Of a stretch of DNA of 64,000 nucleotides, positions 1-7,952 are shown one piece after another. A program made the position numbers and the translations under genes. A model generated the notes under the pieces. The model worked only from the letters and a program-made list of their open reading frames with translations. It did not search any database and was not told where the DNA came from. Source of the stretch: Holophaga sp. (GTDB lineage: Bacteria > Acidobacteriota > Holophagae > Holophagales > Holophagaceae); NCBI GenBank assembly GCA_016715205.1, contig JADKBC010000018.1:6591-70590 (forward strand), read 5' to 3'. Every line of letters starts with the position of its first letter. The stretch's first letter is position 1.

Positions 1-1270
1 TCAAATGGGCGCGCCGGGTCTGAGAAAGTCGGATGCCCCAATCCAGAATCCATCGCTGGGCCCGCATGAACCGGGGCTGGGGAGGCATGGGCCGGGGAAG
101 CATATCCGGCAGGATGAACAGAACCGTGAAAAAGGAAGCAATCAGGCCGACGATAGAAAAAAGCGCGATCTGGCGCAGGCCCGGAAAGGGCGCCACGAGC
201 AGGGCGGCGTAGCCCAGCAGGGTGGTGAATAGGCCCATCCAAAGCCCAGGGAGGATCTTTTTCAGGGCTGCAAAAGGATTCCAACCTTCCCCTGCGCCCA
301 GGTGTGTGGCGAAGTAGTGGACCGTGTAATCCACCGATACACCCATCACGCTCGATCCGCAGACGATGGTCAGCAGGTAGAGCTTGCCGTAGATCAGCAG
401 GCACACCGCCGTGGCCCCCACAAAACCCGCCGCGATACCCAGCGCTCCGAGCAACAAGTGGCGCAACGAACGGAATACGGCCACAAAAAGTATGAAAATG
501 CACACCATGGAAAAGGTGCTAATGAGATTGGTCTCTCTCTGGGCGGATTCCCGGGCATCCGAGGCGTAGAACACGCCACCGGTGCGCAGGATCTCAACCC
601 CTGGGAATTCGGCTTTCAGGGCCTTTTCAGCCCCCACGGTGGCGTCGAGGGTACGCTGCTGAACCTCGGGATCAAAGGCCGAGCCACGCAGGCCGCCCGT
701 GAGCATCACATAGAGTCCCTGGGCGGAGGGAATGACCAGGAGATCATCCTCCAGGGTGACCCCAGAAGACAGGAAGGGCAGGTTGCTGAGGAAGGCGTTC
801 AGGTTGCCAAGGGGGTCTTGGCCCGGGCCAACGATCGAGAAACTTCCGGGGGAGGCCAGTCGGGCCTCGATTTGCGATCGGAGCGCCTCCGTGGAGGCTT
901 CGATGCCAGTCTCGGGCGGGGCCACCCGCCAGGCATAGGGTGCATAGAAGCGCCCCACCATGGCGGGATCAATGGGGGGCAGGGTGGCCGTTACATCGGC
1001 AAAGGCGCCGGACTGACGCATGCCTTCGGCCAGGCGGAGGGCGGCGGCCTTGCTTCCGGAAGGCGTCTCGGCCCGCACCAGGAACACCGCGCGCTCGCCG
1101 GTGGTCTTGGCGAGGGCCTTGACCGCTTGTTCGGCCACGGGATTGCGTTCGGTGTCCGGCAGCATATCCAGCAGATCCGTCTGGATCGCCTTGCCGCCCA
1201 CCAGGTGCCAAACCGTAAAGGCTGTCATTCCCGCCAGCGCGAGGGCCCAAAGCCAGGCTCGAAGACGCAT
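1..1270 (-). CDS. MMPL/RND-type exporter of the aryl polyene cluster (3' end beyond window)
   Basis: Reading leftward from the ATG at 1270 the frame stays open to the window edge. It begins with one membrane segment (about residues 3-20, beginning RLRAWLWALALAG), then a soluble domain of about 230 residues, then several closely spaced hydrophobic helices (for example around FSMVCIFILFVAVF). That is half of the usual two-repeat MMPL/RND layout, so about half of a roughly 780-residue protein is visible. It follows the LolA-like gene by 5 nt. Exporters of this type accompany LolA-like carriers in aryl polyene and flexirubin clusters, where they are thought to move the lipid-linked pigment to the outer membrane. 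The family call rests on topology and context, and the substrate is inferred. Confidence 0.8.
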   Translation of the reverse strand, partial: MRLRAWLWALALAGMTAFTVWHLVGGKAIQTDLLDMLPDTERNPVAEQAVKALAKTTGERAVFLVRAETPSGSKAAALRLAEGMRQSGAFADVTATLPPIDPAMVGRFYAPYAWRVAPPETGIEASTEALRSQIEARLASPGSFSIVGPGQDPLGNLNAFLSNLPFLSSGVTLEDDLLVIPSAQGLYVMLTGGLRGSAFDPEVQQRTLDATVGAEKALKAEFPGVEILRTGGVFYASDARESAQRETNLISTFSMVCIFILFVAVFRSLRHLLLGALGIAAGFVGATAVCLLIYGKLYLLTIVCGSSVMGVSVDYTVHYFATHLGAGEGWNPFAALKKILPGLWMGLFTTLLGYAALLVAPFPGLRQIALFSIVGLIASFFTVLFILPDMLPRPMPPQPRFMRAQRWILDWGIRLSQTRRAHL

Positions 1271-1275
1271 GGTGC

Positions 1276-1890
1276 CTACTCGAATTTGAAGAGGCGCTGC
1301 TCTTCATCGGAAAGGGGTTCATCGGGTCGAGGCCGTTCGAAGACCAGGTCCATGGCATCGCCCGAAGGCTCGTCCACATGGATGCGATCGATGAACTTCC
1401 CGCCGTTGACCTGGACGCCCTTCAGGAAGGCGGCGGTCTGGGGCTTGGGTACCAGGAAAATTTTCCAGTGCTCCGAGGTGCCTTCACCGCGCAGGGTGAA
1501 GAAGTCCTCCAGCGCGCTCCAGCGCCCCTGCAGTAGGGCCTGAAGAATGCGCCCCATCTGGGCCACCATGGGTACATCCTTGGCATTTTTCAGCTTGGCC
1601 TTGCCGTCCGGGCCCACCTCCAGCATGCCTTTGGGGCCCACGACGTAGGTGAGGTTGAGGGGCTTCTGCACCTGCCAGATCACGCCGTATTCCCGGGCCA
1701 GCACCAGGCGGCCAGAGGTCTTGAGGGGCCGCGACAGGGCCGCCAGCGTGCGGGTTTGCGTGAAGGCCACATGGAGCCGTGGTGTGTTTTTCAGATGGGC
1801 CGTGAGGACTTCGGGCAGGGACGGTTTGGACGCTTGACTAAAAAGAGCAACCGCCGAAAAAAGAACCAGGAAGGGTTTGAGCATGGTCAT
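1276..1890 (-). CDS. LolA-like outer-membrane lipoprotein carrier protein
   Basis: A 204-residue protein with a signal peptide (MTMLKPFLVLFSAVALFSQA) followed by a LolA-type beta-rich domain: LHVAFTQTRTLAALSRPLKTSGRLVL, then GVIWQVQKP. The ATG at 1890 overlaps the stop of the thioesterase gene (ATGA), which supports this start and translational coupling. LolA paralogues are regular members of aryl polyene clusters and probably chaperone the pigment lipid across the periplasm for the adjacent MMPL exporter. Housekeeping LolA is less likely given the operon. Confidence 0.82.
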   Translation of the reverse strand: MTMLKPFLVLFSAVALFSQASKPSLPEVLTAHLKNTPRLHVAFTQTRTLAALSRPLKTSGRLVLAREYGVIWQVQKPLNLTYVVGPKGMLEVGPDGKAKLKNAKDVPMVAQMGRILQALLQGRWSALEDFFTLRGEGTSEHWKIFLVPKPQTAAFLKGVQVNGGKFIDRIHVDEPSGDAMDLVFERPRPDEPLSDEEQRLFKFE

Positions 1891-2300
1891 GGTTTGAGGA
1901 CCGCCGCGAAAAGATGGGGAGGAAGCGTGAATTCCAGTTCGCCCGTGTCGCCCTTCACCGCCACTTGGGTGGTCCAGGCTTTGTTCAGGCGGGCACCGGT
2001 GGCCTCGTCGGTCATGAGGTAGGTGATTTTTACGCGGTTTTCGCATTCCACCAGCGTGGCTTTCACGCGCACCTTCATGCCGTACAACAAGGGTTTGATG
2101 TACTTCAGGTGGCACTCCACCACGGGCCACATGTAGCCGCCTTCCTTGAGCTGGGCATAGTCCAGCCCAATCTTGCGCATCATGGCGGTGCGGGCAATTT
2201 CCAGGTATTTGACGTAGTGGCCGTGCCAGGCCACGCCCATCAGATCCACGTCGTGGAAAGGGATTTCAATGATGACTTCTTCGCTGAGATCGGGCGTCAT
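1887..2300 (-). CDS. Hot-dog acyl-thioesterase (4-hydroxybenzoyl-CoA thioesterase/YbgC type)
   Basis: A 137-residue single hot-dog domain. The N-terminal motif FHDVDLMGVAWHGHYVKYLE matches the 4HBT active-site region, with the Asp near residue 17 and the following His in WHGHY. Its ATG overlaps the stop of the ammonia-lyase gene by 4 nt and its stop overlaps the LolA-like start, so all three genes are coupled. In aryl polyene pathways a thioesterase of this kind probably releases or edits acyl chains on the carrier protein. The substrate is inferred from context only. Confidence 0.85.
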   Translation of the reverse strand: MTPDLSEEVIIEIPFHDVDLMGVAWHGHYVKYLEIARTAMMRKIGLDYAQLKEGGYMWPVVECHLKYIKPLLYGMKVRVKATLVECENRVKITYLMTDEATGARLNKAWTTQVAVKGDTGELEFTLPPHLFAAVLKP

Positions 2301-3865
2301 GCGTACAGGCTCCAGCGCTGGGTTTGAGTTCCCGCCACCAGATCGCGCAGCAGGGAATCCAGCGCGAAATCCTCGTTGATGAAGGGGAGAGCCTCGCTGA
2401 GGGTTTCAAAGAAATGTCGGGCATCGGGGGAGAGGCGGTCCACGGCGTGGGTGCCTTCGCGCATGCGCAGCCGCACACCCTGAACCGTGGCCATCAGCAG
2501 GGCGGCTGCCACCTGTTCGGTGAGTTCCAGTACCCGCAGGCAATCCCGGGTGGCGATGGTGCCCATGCTCACCTTGTCCTGGTTGTGGCATTCGGTGGAG
2601 CGGGAGAACACGGAGGCGGGCATCGTGAGCTTGAGGGCCTCGGCGGTCCAGGCGCTGCTGCCGATCTGCACGGCCTTCAGCCCGTGGTTGATGGCCGCGC
2701 GGGGGCCGGTGGCGCCGGAGAGGTTCTGTGGCAGGCCCTGGTTGTAGCGCATATCCACCAGCAGGGCGAGCTGGCGGTCCATGAGATCCGCCAGATTGGC
2801 CACGGTGTTCTTCAGGCCATCCATGGCGAACGCGATGTGCCCACCGTAGAAATGCCCACCATGCAGGAGCAGCCGGTTTTCCCCGTCGAAGAGCGGATTA
2901 TCGTTGGCGCTGTTCAATTCGTTTTCCAGGTCCCGACGGATCCAGGGCAGGGCGTCACGCAGCACACCGATGACGTGGGGGGCACACCGGATGGAATAGC
3001 GATCCTGGAGGCGGATAGGTTCTTCCGAGCCGGGGTCACCCCCCAGATCCTGGTAGATCCAGTTCGCCACGTCCGCCTGGCCCTGGTGGGGCTTCAGCTC
3101 GAACAGTCGCGGATGGAAATGGTCCCGGTTGCTCCGCAGGGCCACCCCGGCCAGGGCAGTCAGGCGGGTGCAGAGGCGGCTCAGGTAATCGGCGCGGTGG
3201 AAGGCCAGGCAGGCCAGGCCGGTCATCACGGCAGTGCCATTCATGATGGCCAAGCCTTCCTTGGGAGCCAGGGTGAGTGGCGTCAAGCCAGCTTTGGCCA
3301 AGGCCTCTGTGGCGGGGACGATTTCATCCCCGTAGGTCACATCCCGTTCCCCGATGAGGGCGGCTCCGATGTAGGACAGGGGCGTGAGATCACCACTTGC
3401 ACCCACCGAACCTTCCGAAGGAATGCGGGGCAGGATGCGGTGATTGATCAGATCTGCCAGGCCCTGGAGCAACTCCCAGCGCACGGCGGAAAACCCCTGG
3501 CCCAGCGAATTCAACCGCGCCACCAGCACCGCTATTACCTGGGGGCGATCCAGGAAGGTGCCCAAGCCACAGCCGTGGTATCGGGTGAGGTGCGTGGGCA
3601 ATTCCTTTACCAGGGAGGGCGGAATGGTAACGGTGCAGTTGTCGCCGTAGCCGGTGTTCACGCCATACACCTCGGCGCCCTGTGCGAGCAATTCGTCCAG
3701 GAAGGCCGCGCTGGCTTCCACGTGGGCTCGGTAGGCGGGTGCTTCGGAAAGTCGGACAGCGCGCTTTTCAAGGGCCACGTCCACCACGTCCTCGATCCGG
3801 AGGCGGGAACCACCGATTTGCAGTGCCTCGGAAACGGGGTGAAGGGGGTGTTCGGAATGGGGCAT
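2297..3865 (-). CDS. Aromatic amino acid ammonia-lyase (HAL/TAL family)
   Basis: A 522-residue protein of normal length for the histidine/tyrosine ammonia-lyase family. The Ala-Ser-Gly that cyclises into the MIO cofactor is present in GSVGASGDLTPLS (about residues 156-158), as is the catalytic tyrosine region VYGVNTGYGD (about 67-76). The selectivity position reads RYHGCG, with His at about residue 97; His there is typical of tyrosine- or histidine-using enzymes rather than phenylalanine-specific ones. In a pigment cluster the likely reaction is tyrosine to 4-coumarate, providing the aryl starter. Urocanate formation is less likely because no hut gene is nearby. A gap of 133 nt before the ATG may hold its own promoter. 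Confidence 0.88.
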   Translation of the reverse strand: MPHSEHPLHPVSEALQIGGSRLRIEDVVDVALEKRAVRLSEAPAYRAHVEASAAFLDELLAQGAEVYGVNTGYGDNCTVTIPPSLVKELPTHLTRYHGCGLGTFLDRPQVIAVLVARLNSLGQGFSAVRWELLQGLADLINHRILPRIPSEGSVGASGDLTPLSYIGAALIGERDVTYGDEIVPATEALAKAGLTPLTLAPKEGLAIMNGTAVMTGLACLAFHRADYLSRLCTRLTALAGVALRSNRDHFHPRLFELKPHQGQADVANWIYQDLGGDPGSEEPIRLQDRYSIRCAPHVIGVLRDALPWIRRDLENELNSANDNPLFDGENRLLLHGGHFYGGHIAFAMDGLKNTVANLADLMDRQLALLVDMRYNQGLPQNLSGATGPRAAINHGLKAVQIGSSAWTAEALKLTMPASVFSRSTECHNQDKVSMGTIATRDCLRVLELTEQVAAALLMATVQGVRLRMREGTHAVDRLSPDARHFFETLSEALPFINEDFALDSLLRDLVAGTQTQRWSLYA

Positions 3866-3998
3866 GGTTGGTTCACCTGTCTATGGAATTCAGCTGGAAA
3901 CGAGTTCGACTGCCGCACCCCGTGGACGTGCCACAGGGCAAGCCGTTTTCCCCCAAAAAAGTATCCCGCCCTTGCAGAGTGGGGTCCATCGCAAGTTC

Positions 3999-4349
3999 CT
4001 ACCGGGAGAAGTGGATGGTCCCCATGGATTTCCGCTCGGTTTCGCCCTCGTACCGAAAGGTGAGTTTCCCGGCGTTGGCATCAAAGGTGAGAAACAGCGT
4101 CAGGGGTTCACCTGGTCGAACAAGCCCCATGAATTTGAGGTTGTGCATGCCGGAAAAGGCACCCAATGGGCCGAAGGCTTCGGTGCCCAGCCGCACGGCC
4201 CAATCCACTTGGATGACCCCTGGCAGAATTGGGTTTCCAGGGAAATGGCCCTGAAAGGCCAGATGGTTTGGTTCCAGGGCCAAGACAAAGGTTTCTTCGG
4301 CACCGGATTCGCGCCGCACCACAATGGGCATCACGGTCGTGGCAGTCAT
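3999..4349 (-). CDS. ApeI-like 3-hydroxyacyl-ACP dehydratase (FabA/FabZ hot-dog fold)
   Basis: A 116-residue hot-dog protein with the signature FQGHFPGNPILPGVIQVDW. The catalytic His is followed 14 residues later by Asp, as in FabA, where FabZ has Glu. It would dehydrate the beta-hydroxy intermediate in each extension round of polyene synthesis, leaving the conjugated double bonds. Its ATG overlaps the stop of the AMP-ligase gene (ATGA). A second dehydratase, usual in these clusters, is not seen in the window. Confidence 0.83.
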   Translation of the reverse strand: MTATTVMPIVVRRESGAEETFVLALEPNHLAFQGHFPGNPILPGVIQVDWAVRLGTEAFGPLGAFSGMHNLKFMGLVRPGEPLTLFLTFDANAGKLTFRYEGETERKSMGTIHFSR

Positions 4350-5704
4350 GGGGATGAAACTCCTGGTTCAACCGCAAAGAGTGCGGCAAGGGCCTGGGGC
4401 GTAAGTTTGCCCCGTTCGTTGTAGGGCAGTTCCTCGACAAAGCGCCAGCGTTTGGGAATGGCCACGGGTTCGAAGCACTGAGCCAGATGGCGGCGCAGGG
4501 TCTGGCCCAGTCGATGGCGATCTTCGTGGGAAAGGTGGGCCAAACCCGGGGTCAACACCACGGCGGCGCCCAGGATCGTACGCGGGCCCTCCACCCGGGC
4601 AATGGCAGCGCGGTGCACCCAGGGATGGGCCTCCAAGGCCGCTTCCAGCTCCGGGAGCGAGACCCGTTTTTCTTCCACCTTGACGATGCGATCCAGGCGT
4701 CCCAGCAGATGGAAACGCCCATCCGGCAAGGGTTCGGCCGCGTCTTCCATGCGGAGTGGATCCGGGCCAACTCGGTAGGATTGCACCCGCAGGGCGCCGT
4801 CCGCCTCGAACCCCACCGTGACATCCGGGAAGGGTGTCCAATGGGAAGTATTCGGATCATTCGATTGCACCCGCCAGGCAATCCCGCCGGTTTCTGTGCT
4901 GCCATAGATTTCCGCGATGCCCCCGGGAATCCATTGCCGCCAGATAAGGGCATCGGCGGTGGCCAGGGGGCCGCCCGAAGAAAAGATCACCGAGGCCGCC
5001 GAGGCAAAATGATCGAGATCCACCAACTTGGGCAGGCGCCCCAGCAGGGCCGGGCTGGAGACCAGAGCCGGAGCGGAAGCCCGGTTCAAGTGCAAGCGCA
5101 ACCGATCCGGGTCACCGCAGACTTCGGCAACAAAGGGGCGTCCCGCCGCCAGGGGCCAGAGAATACGGAACAGGCAGCCGTAGATGTGCTGATGGGGCAC
5201 GGTGCCCAGGACCGGGCCACCCTCGAAGCGGTGGCCAAAGGTGGCTTCCAGCACCTCGACTTCGGCGTTGAGTTGGGACAGCCGCTTCTCGATGCACTTG
5301 GCTTCACCTGAACTGCCAGAGGTCCAGAAGGCCACGAGGCCATCAGCCAAGGGGGCGAGATCTGTGGTGCAGGCCTGCGGCTCAGGCAGGCGATGGCCTG
5401 GGACGGCGCAATCCGTGAGGATGCCGTCCACGTCAGGGCGCAGCCGTTCCAGGGTGGCGGGCAGATGGTTGGGTGGAATCGCCACCGAACAGCCCGCCTG
5501 GAGCAATCCAAACAGCCCCACGCTGAAGGACCAGGCATCCTCCATGGCCAGGAGCCAGCGGCCAGAACCTTCGACTAGGTTGGCCACCGCCGCTGCACTG
5601 CGGCAGAACAACTCAAAGGATAGCGGCTTGCCCTCGGCGATGGCCACAGGAGCATCGGAGGCCCGTGGTCCAGTCAGGACGTGGGCGAGCGGTACCAATC
5701 CCAC
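4346..5704 (-). CDS. Acyl/aryl-CoA (ACP) synthetase, AMP-forming (ApeH-like)
   Basis: A 452-residue member of the ANL superfamily, on the short side, as in aryl polyene clusters. The phosphate-binding motif TSGSSGEAK, the A5 motif EIYGSTETGG and the C-terminal A8-like region LLGRLDRIVKVEEKRV are all visible. It would activate the aryl starter acid made by the ammonia-lyase as an adenylate and load it on one of the two adjacent acyl carrier proteins. The reading frame starts with GTG, 12 nt after the carrier-protein stop. No better start is evident. Confidence 0.86.
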   Translation of the reverse strand: MGLVPLAHVLTGPRASDAPVAIAEGKPLSFELFCRSAAAVANLVEGSGRWLLAMEDAWSFSVGLFGLLQAGCSVAIPPNHLPATLERLRPDVDGILTDCAVPGHRLPEPQACTTDLAPLADGLVAFWTSGSSGEAKCIEKRLSQLNAEVEVLEATFGHRFEGGPVLGTVPHQHIYGCLFRILWPLAAGRPFVAEVCGDPDRLRLHLNRASAPALVSSPALLGRLPKLVDLDHFASAASVIFSSGGPLATADALIWRQWIPGGIAEIYGSTETGGIAWRVQSNDPNTSHWTPFPDVTVGFEADGALRVQSYRVGPDPLRMEDAAEPLPDGRFHLLGRLDRIVKVEEKRVSLPELEAALEAHPWVHRAAIARVEGPRTILGAAVVLTPGLAHLSHEDRHRLGQTLRRHLAQCFEPVAIPKRWRFVEELPYNERGKLTPQALAALFAVEPGVSSP

Positions 5705-5716
5705 GATGGCTCAGGG

Positions 5717-5965
5717 CTACTTGAGCATCTGGTGAACGGTCTCGACCACATCGCCCACCGTGCGCACGCCCTTGAATTCCTCGGCTTTCACGCGACGACC
5801 GGTGATGTCCTGCAGTTGGATGGCGAGTTCCACCGCATCAATGCTGTCCAGATCGAGGTCATCGAAAAGATGGGCCTCCAGAGTGATTTTTTCCGGATCA
5901 AGTTGGAAGGCATCCACCAGCACGGTGCGGAGCTTGTCGAAAATGTCGGCCTTGGTCATGGTCAT
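5717..5965 (-). CDS. Acyl carrier protein 1
   Basis: An 82-residue carrier protein with the phosphopantetheine site DLDLDSIDAVEL (Ser in DSID). I chose the ATG at 5965 because a CGGAG-type ribosome site lies about 10 nt upstream; a longer frame would run back through the end of the neighbouring carrier gene. A second ATG two codons later is equally possible. It is one of two adjacent carriers, the usual number in aryl polyene clusters, probably divided between starter loading and elongation. Confidence 0.86.
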   Translation of the reverse strand: MTMTKADIFDKLRTVLVDAFQLDPEKITLEAHLFDDLDLDSIDAVELAIQLQDITGRRVKAEEFKGVRTVGDVVETVHQMLK

Positions 5966-5984
5966 GGGGAACAACTCCGTGGGT

Positions 5985-6257
5985 TCAGGCGGGGGACTGA
6001 GATTTTTCAGCAACAAAGGCGATCAGTGAACGAACCGTGGCGAGGTGCTCCCGGTTGGCTGGCTTCTCTTCGCTGACCTCGATCTGGAACTTCTTGCGCA
6101 ACGCGATATCCAATTCAAGACCATCGATGGAATCCAGGCCAAGGCCTTCGATGAACAGGGGCTCGTCATCACCGATGTCCTCGGGCTGGGTGTCTTCCAG
6201 CGCCAGGGTTTCGATGATGAATTTTTTCATTTCAAGGGGTGTGATTTCCAGACTCAT
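5985..6257 (-). CDS. Acyl carrier protein 2
   Basis: A 90-residue acyl carrier protein with the attachment motif GLGLDSIDGLEL. It differs clearly from the neighbouring carrier, so the two are unlikely to be a recent duplication. Its start lies inside the last 26 nt of the acyltransferase gene, showing tight operon packing. Confidence 0.86.
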   Translation of the reverse strand: MSLEITPLEMKKFIIETLALEDTQPEDIGDDEPLFIEGLGLDSIDGLELDIALRKKFQIEVSEEKPANREHLATVRSLIAFVAEKSQSPA

Positions 6258-7029
6258 AGACTTCCCTGTTGAAGTGCTGTTCCAGTTCCTTGGTTAGCAG
6301 GCGGGCGGCTTGATGGGCAGGCAGTTGATCGATCCCCGGCAGGTCCAAGGTGAGCGGCGCCTGGATACGCACTCGGTATCGGCAGGTTTCAAGGGGCACA
6401 TCATACCATTTCGCACCTTTATCGAGCAGGGGCGGCTCGCAGGTCACGATCAGGGGCACGATGGGAGCGTGGCTTTGGAGCGCGATATGAGCCGCTCCCC
6501 GCTGAAATTTCAAAGGGAGCCCTAAGCGGCTGCGGGTGCCTTCCGGGAACAGGATCAGGCTGTTGCCCTTGGCGAGGGCCTCGGCGCCCGCCGCGATGAC
6601 CCCCTCCGGATCGCGGTTGGGCACATGGCCCGCTGCCCGCACCACTCCGCCAAAAAACCAGCTGTCGTAAACAGGTTCCTTGACCACGCAAGCGGCCTCG
6701 CCCAGCAGGGAAATGATCAACACCACATCCAGGTAGCCGGGATGGGTAGGCAGCAGCAGCATGCCATCGAAGGCCCGGGGATCTTCGGGCAGGCCCTCCA
6801 CTTCCAATCGCAGGATGCCGCTGGCCTCCAGGGCCCATACAAAGGCCCTGAAAAACTGATGAATCAAACGTCGGCCCCGGCGTTGTCGCACCGCGGGTCC
6901 GCCAGGGGCCAGCTTCATGAAAGGGATGACCAGAATTGAGACCAGCATGCCGCCGATGCCGAGCACCGAAAATAGAAATCCGCTGACCAGGATCTTGCCG
7001 CCCTGGCGAATCCTGCCGCTAGCGGACAT
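6232..7029 (-). CDS. PlsC-type 1-acyl-glycerol-3-phosphate acyltransferase family protein
   Basis: A 265-residue membrane-anchored acyltransferase. After an N-terminal hydrophobic helix (LVSGFLFSVLGIGGMLVSIL) it has the HX4D catalytic box THPGYLD and the acceptor motif LFPEGTRS, both diagnostic of the LPLAT superfamily. The ATG at 7029 has GGA about 8 nt upstream and lies just inside the end of the preceding gene. In pigment clusters this enzyme is thought to transfer the finished acyl chain to a lipid. A role in general phospholipid synthesis cannot be excluded. Confidence 0.84.
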   Translation of the reverse strand: MSASGRIRQGGKILVSGFLFSVLGIGGMLVSILVIPFMKLAPGGPAVRQRRGRRLIHQFFRAFVWALEASGILRLEVEGLPEDPRAFDGMLLLPTHPGYLDVVLIISLLGEAACVVKEPVYDSWFFGGVVRAAGHVPNRDPEGVIAAGAEALAKGNSLILFPEGTRSRLGLPLKFQRGAAHIALQSHAPIVPLIVTCEPPLLDKGAKWYDVPLETCRYRVRIQAPLTLDLPGIDQLPAHQAARLLTKELEQHFNREVYESGNHTP

Positions 7030-7735
7030 GCCAGTTCCAAGTGCCGCCCCGGCCACGCCAGGAAAGGGGCTCCGAATCACCTAGGGTTCGAAGGAAATGG
7101 AGGGATTGCGGCGCCGTGGAAGGTTCCCCGACCGCTTCGGAATCCCAGGTCATGGTCAAGGTGCGCTCGGCGGGGCCACCCAGCAGCAGCGCCAGGGCGT
7201 GGGGCACCACCTCTGCGGGTGCATAGGGCTGGAAGAGATCGGGCAGTCGGTCATCCCCGAAAACGAACAGCACGGGTTTTGAAGGATTCTCTTCAATGGC
7301 GGCAAACGCATCCAGCAGGCCCCAGCCAAAGGTTTCCGGGCCTGCGGCCAGGGCGGTCGAAGGGCCGCGATTCTCCTTGAGGATGGACCACAGGCCCGCC
7401 ACGGAGTTGTGCACGGAAAGCGAAAAGAGCGTGGGGGAAAGCTCGGCCCCCAGGGCAAGATCCCGGAGGACCGCCACGGTGCGTTCCATCTCGCCGTGCC
7501 GGGACGCGAAGACCACCCGCATATCCCGGGGCTCGGGACAGATGCGACCCGCACAGTGGAGCATGCCCCGAGCCAGGCGACCCAAGCGTCGGCGGTACAG
7601 GGGCGCAACGTAGGCCACATCGGCGGTGCCCACGGAGGGATCAAAAAAGGAATCCATGGGCATTTCTGGCTGAGGTGCTTCCTCAAACCAGACGGCGGCA
7701 CGAAGCAAGGGAATCTCGAATGCGCGTGGGGACAT
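7019..7735 (-). CDS. Beta-ketoacyl synthase-like chain-length factor
   Basis: A 238-residue protein resembling the short N-terminal ketoacyl-synthase domain found in aryl polyene clusters (Ketoacyl-synt_2/ApeC-like). The motif FSLSVHNSVAGLWSI stands where an active ketosynthase carries its Cys nucleophile; here no Cys is present, so it should act as a non-catalytic partner of a ketosynthase encoded elsewhere. A longer frame begins with TTG at 7774, but the ATG at 7735 is the more ordinary start; neither has a strong ribosome site. It is the first gene of the leftward operon. Confidence 0.78.
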   Translation of the reverse strand: MSPRAFEIPLLRAAVWFEEAPQPEMPMDSFFDPSVGTADVAYVAPLYRRRLGRLARGMLHCAGRICPEPRDMRVVFASRHGEMERTVAVLRDLALGAELSPTLFSLSVHNSVAGLWSILKENRGPSTALAAGPETFGWGLLDAFAAIEENPSKPVLFVFGDDRLPDLFQPYAPAEVVPHALALLLGGPAERTLTMTWDSEAVGEPSTAPQSLHFLRTLGDSEPLSWRGRGGTWNWHVR

Positions 7736-7888
7736 GAACGCTCGCAGGTGGCGAAGGGGATAAATACGCCTCAAGGCGTGATCCGAGGATCATACCCGGT
7801 TCCAGTGATTTCACCTGGCTTTGCAGGCTCGCCAAGGCGCGCCAGGATTGACATTTTACGCAATTACTGGCATCAATCTTCATCCCTC

Positions 7889-7915
7889 GCCCCAGGAAGG
7901 ATCTCCTTCCGGGGC
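7889..7915 (+). terminator. Leader hairpin with T-run before the deacetylase-methyltransferase gene
   Basis: GCCCC-A-GGAAGG, a loop ATCT, then CCTTCC-GGGGC, followed directly by ACTTTTTC. The hairpin has the form of an intrinsic terminator but lies 38 nt upstream of the start codon at 7953, in the shared upstream region of the two diverging pigment operons. A TTGACA-like -35 element lies at 7848-7853. It may be an attenuator or a stable 5' leader. No leader peptide was recognised. Confidence 0.45.
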
Positions 7916-7952
7916 ACTTTTTCACTCACGGTTTTTTTCTGATGCCAGGTCG

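Noticed and set aside
302..1543. Long open frame on the plus strand opposite the exporter and LolA-like genes
   Set aside because: It is Gly/Arg/Gln-rich, has no domain and mirrors well-supported genes on the other strand.
2297..3865. Histidine utilisation (hutH)
   Set aside because: No hutU, hutI or hutG nearby, and the gene is coupled to pigment-synthesis genes.
2324..4063. 579-codon plus-strand frame opposite the ammonia-lyase gene
   Set aside because: It is a composition effect of GC-rich coding DNA; the ammonia-lyase on the minus strand has all family motifs.
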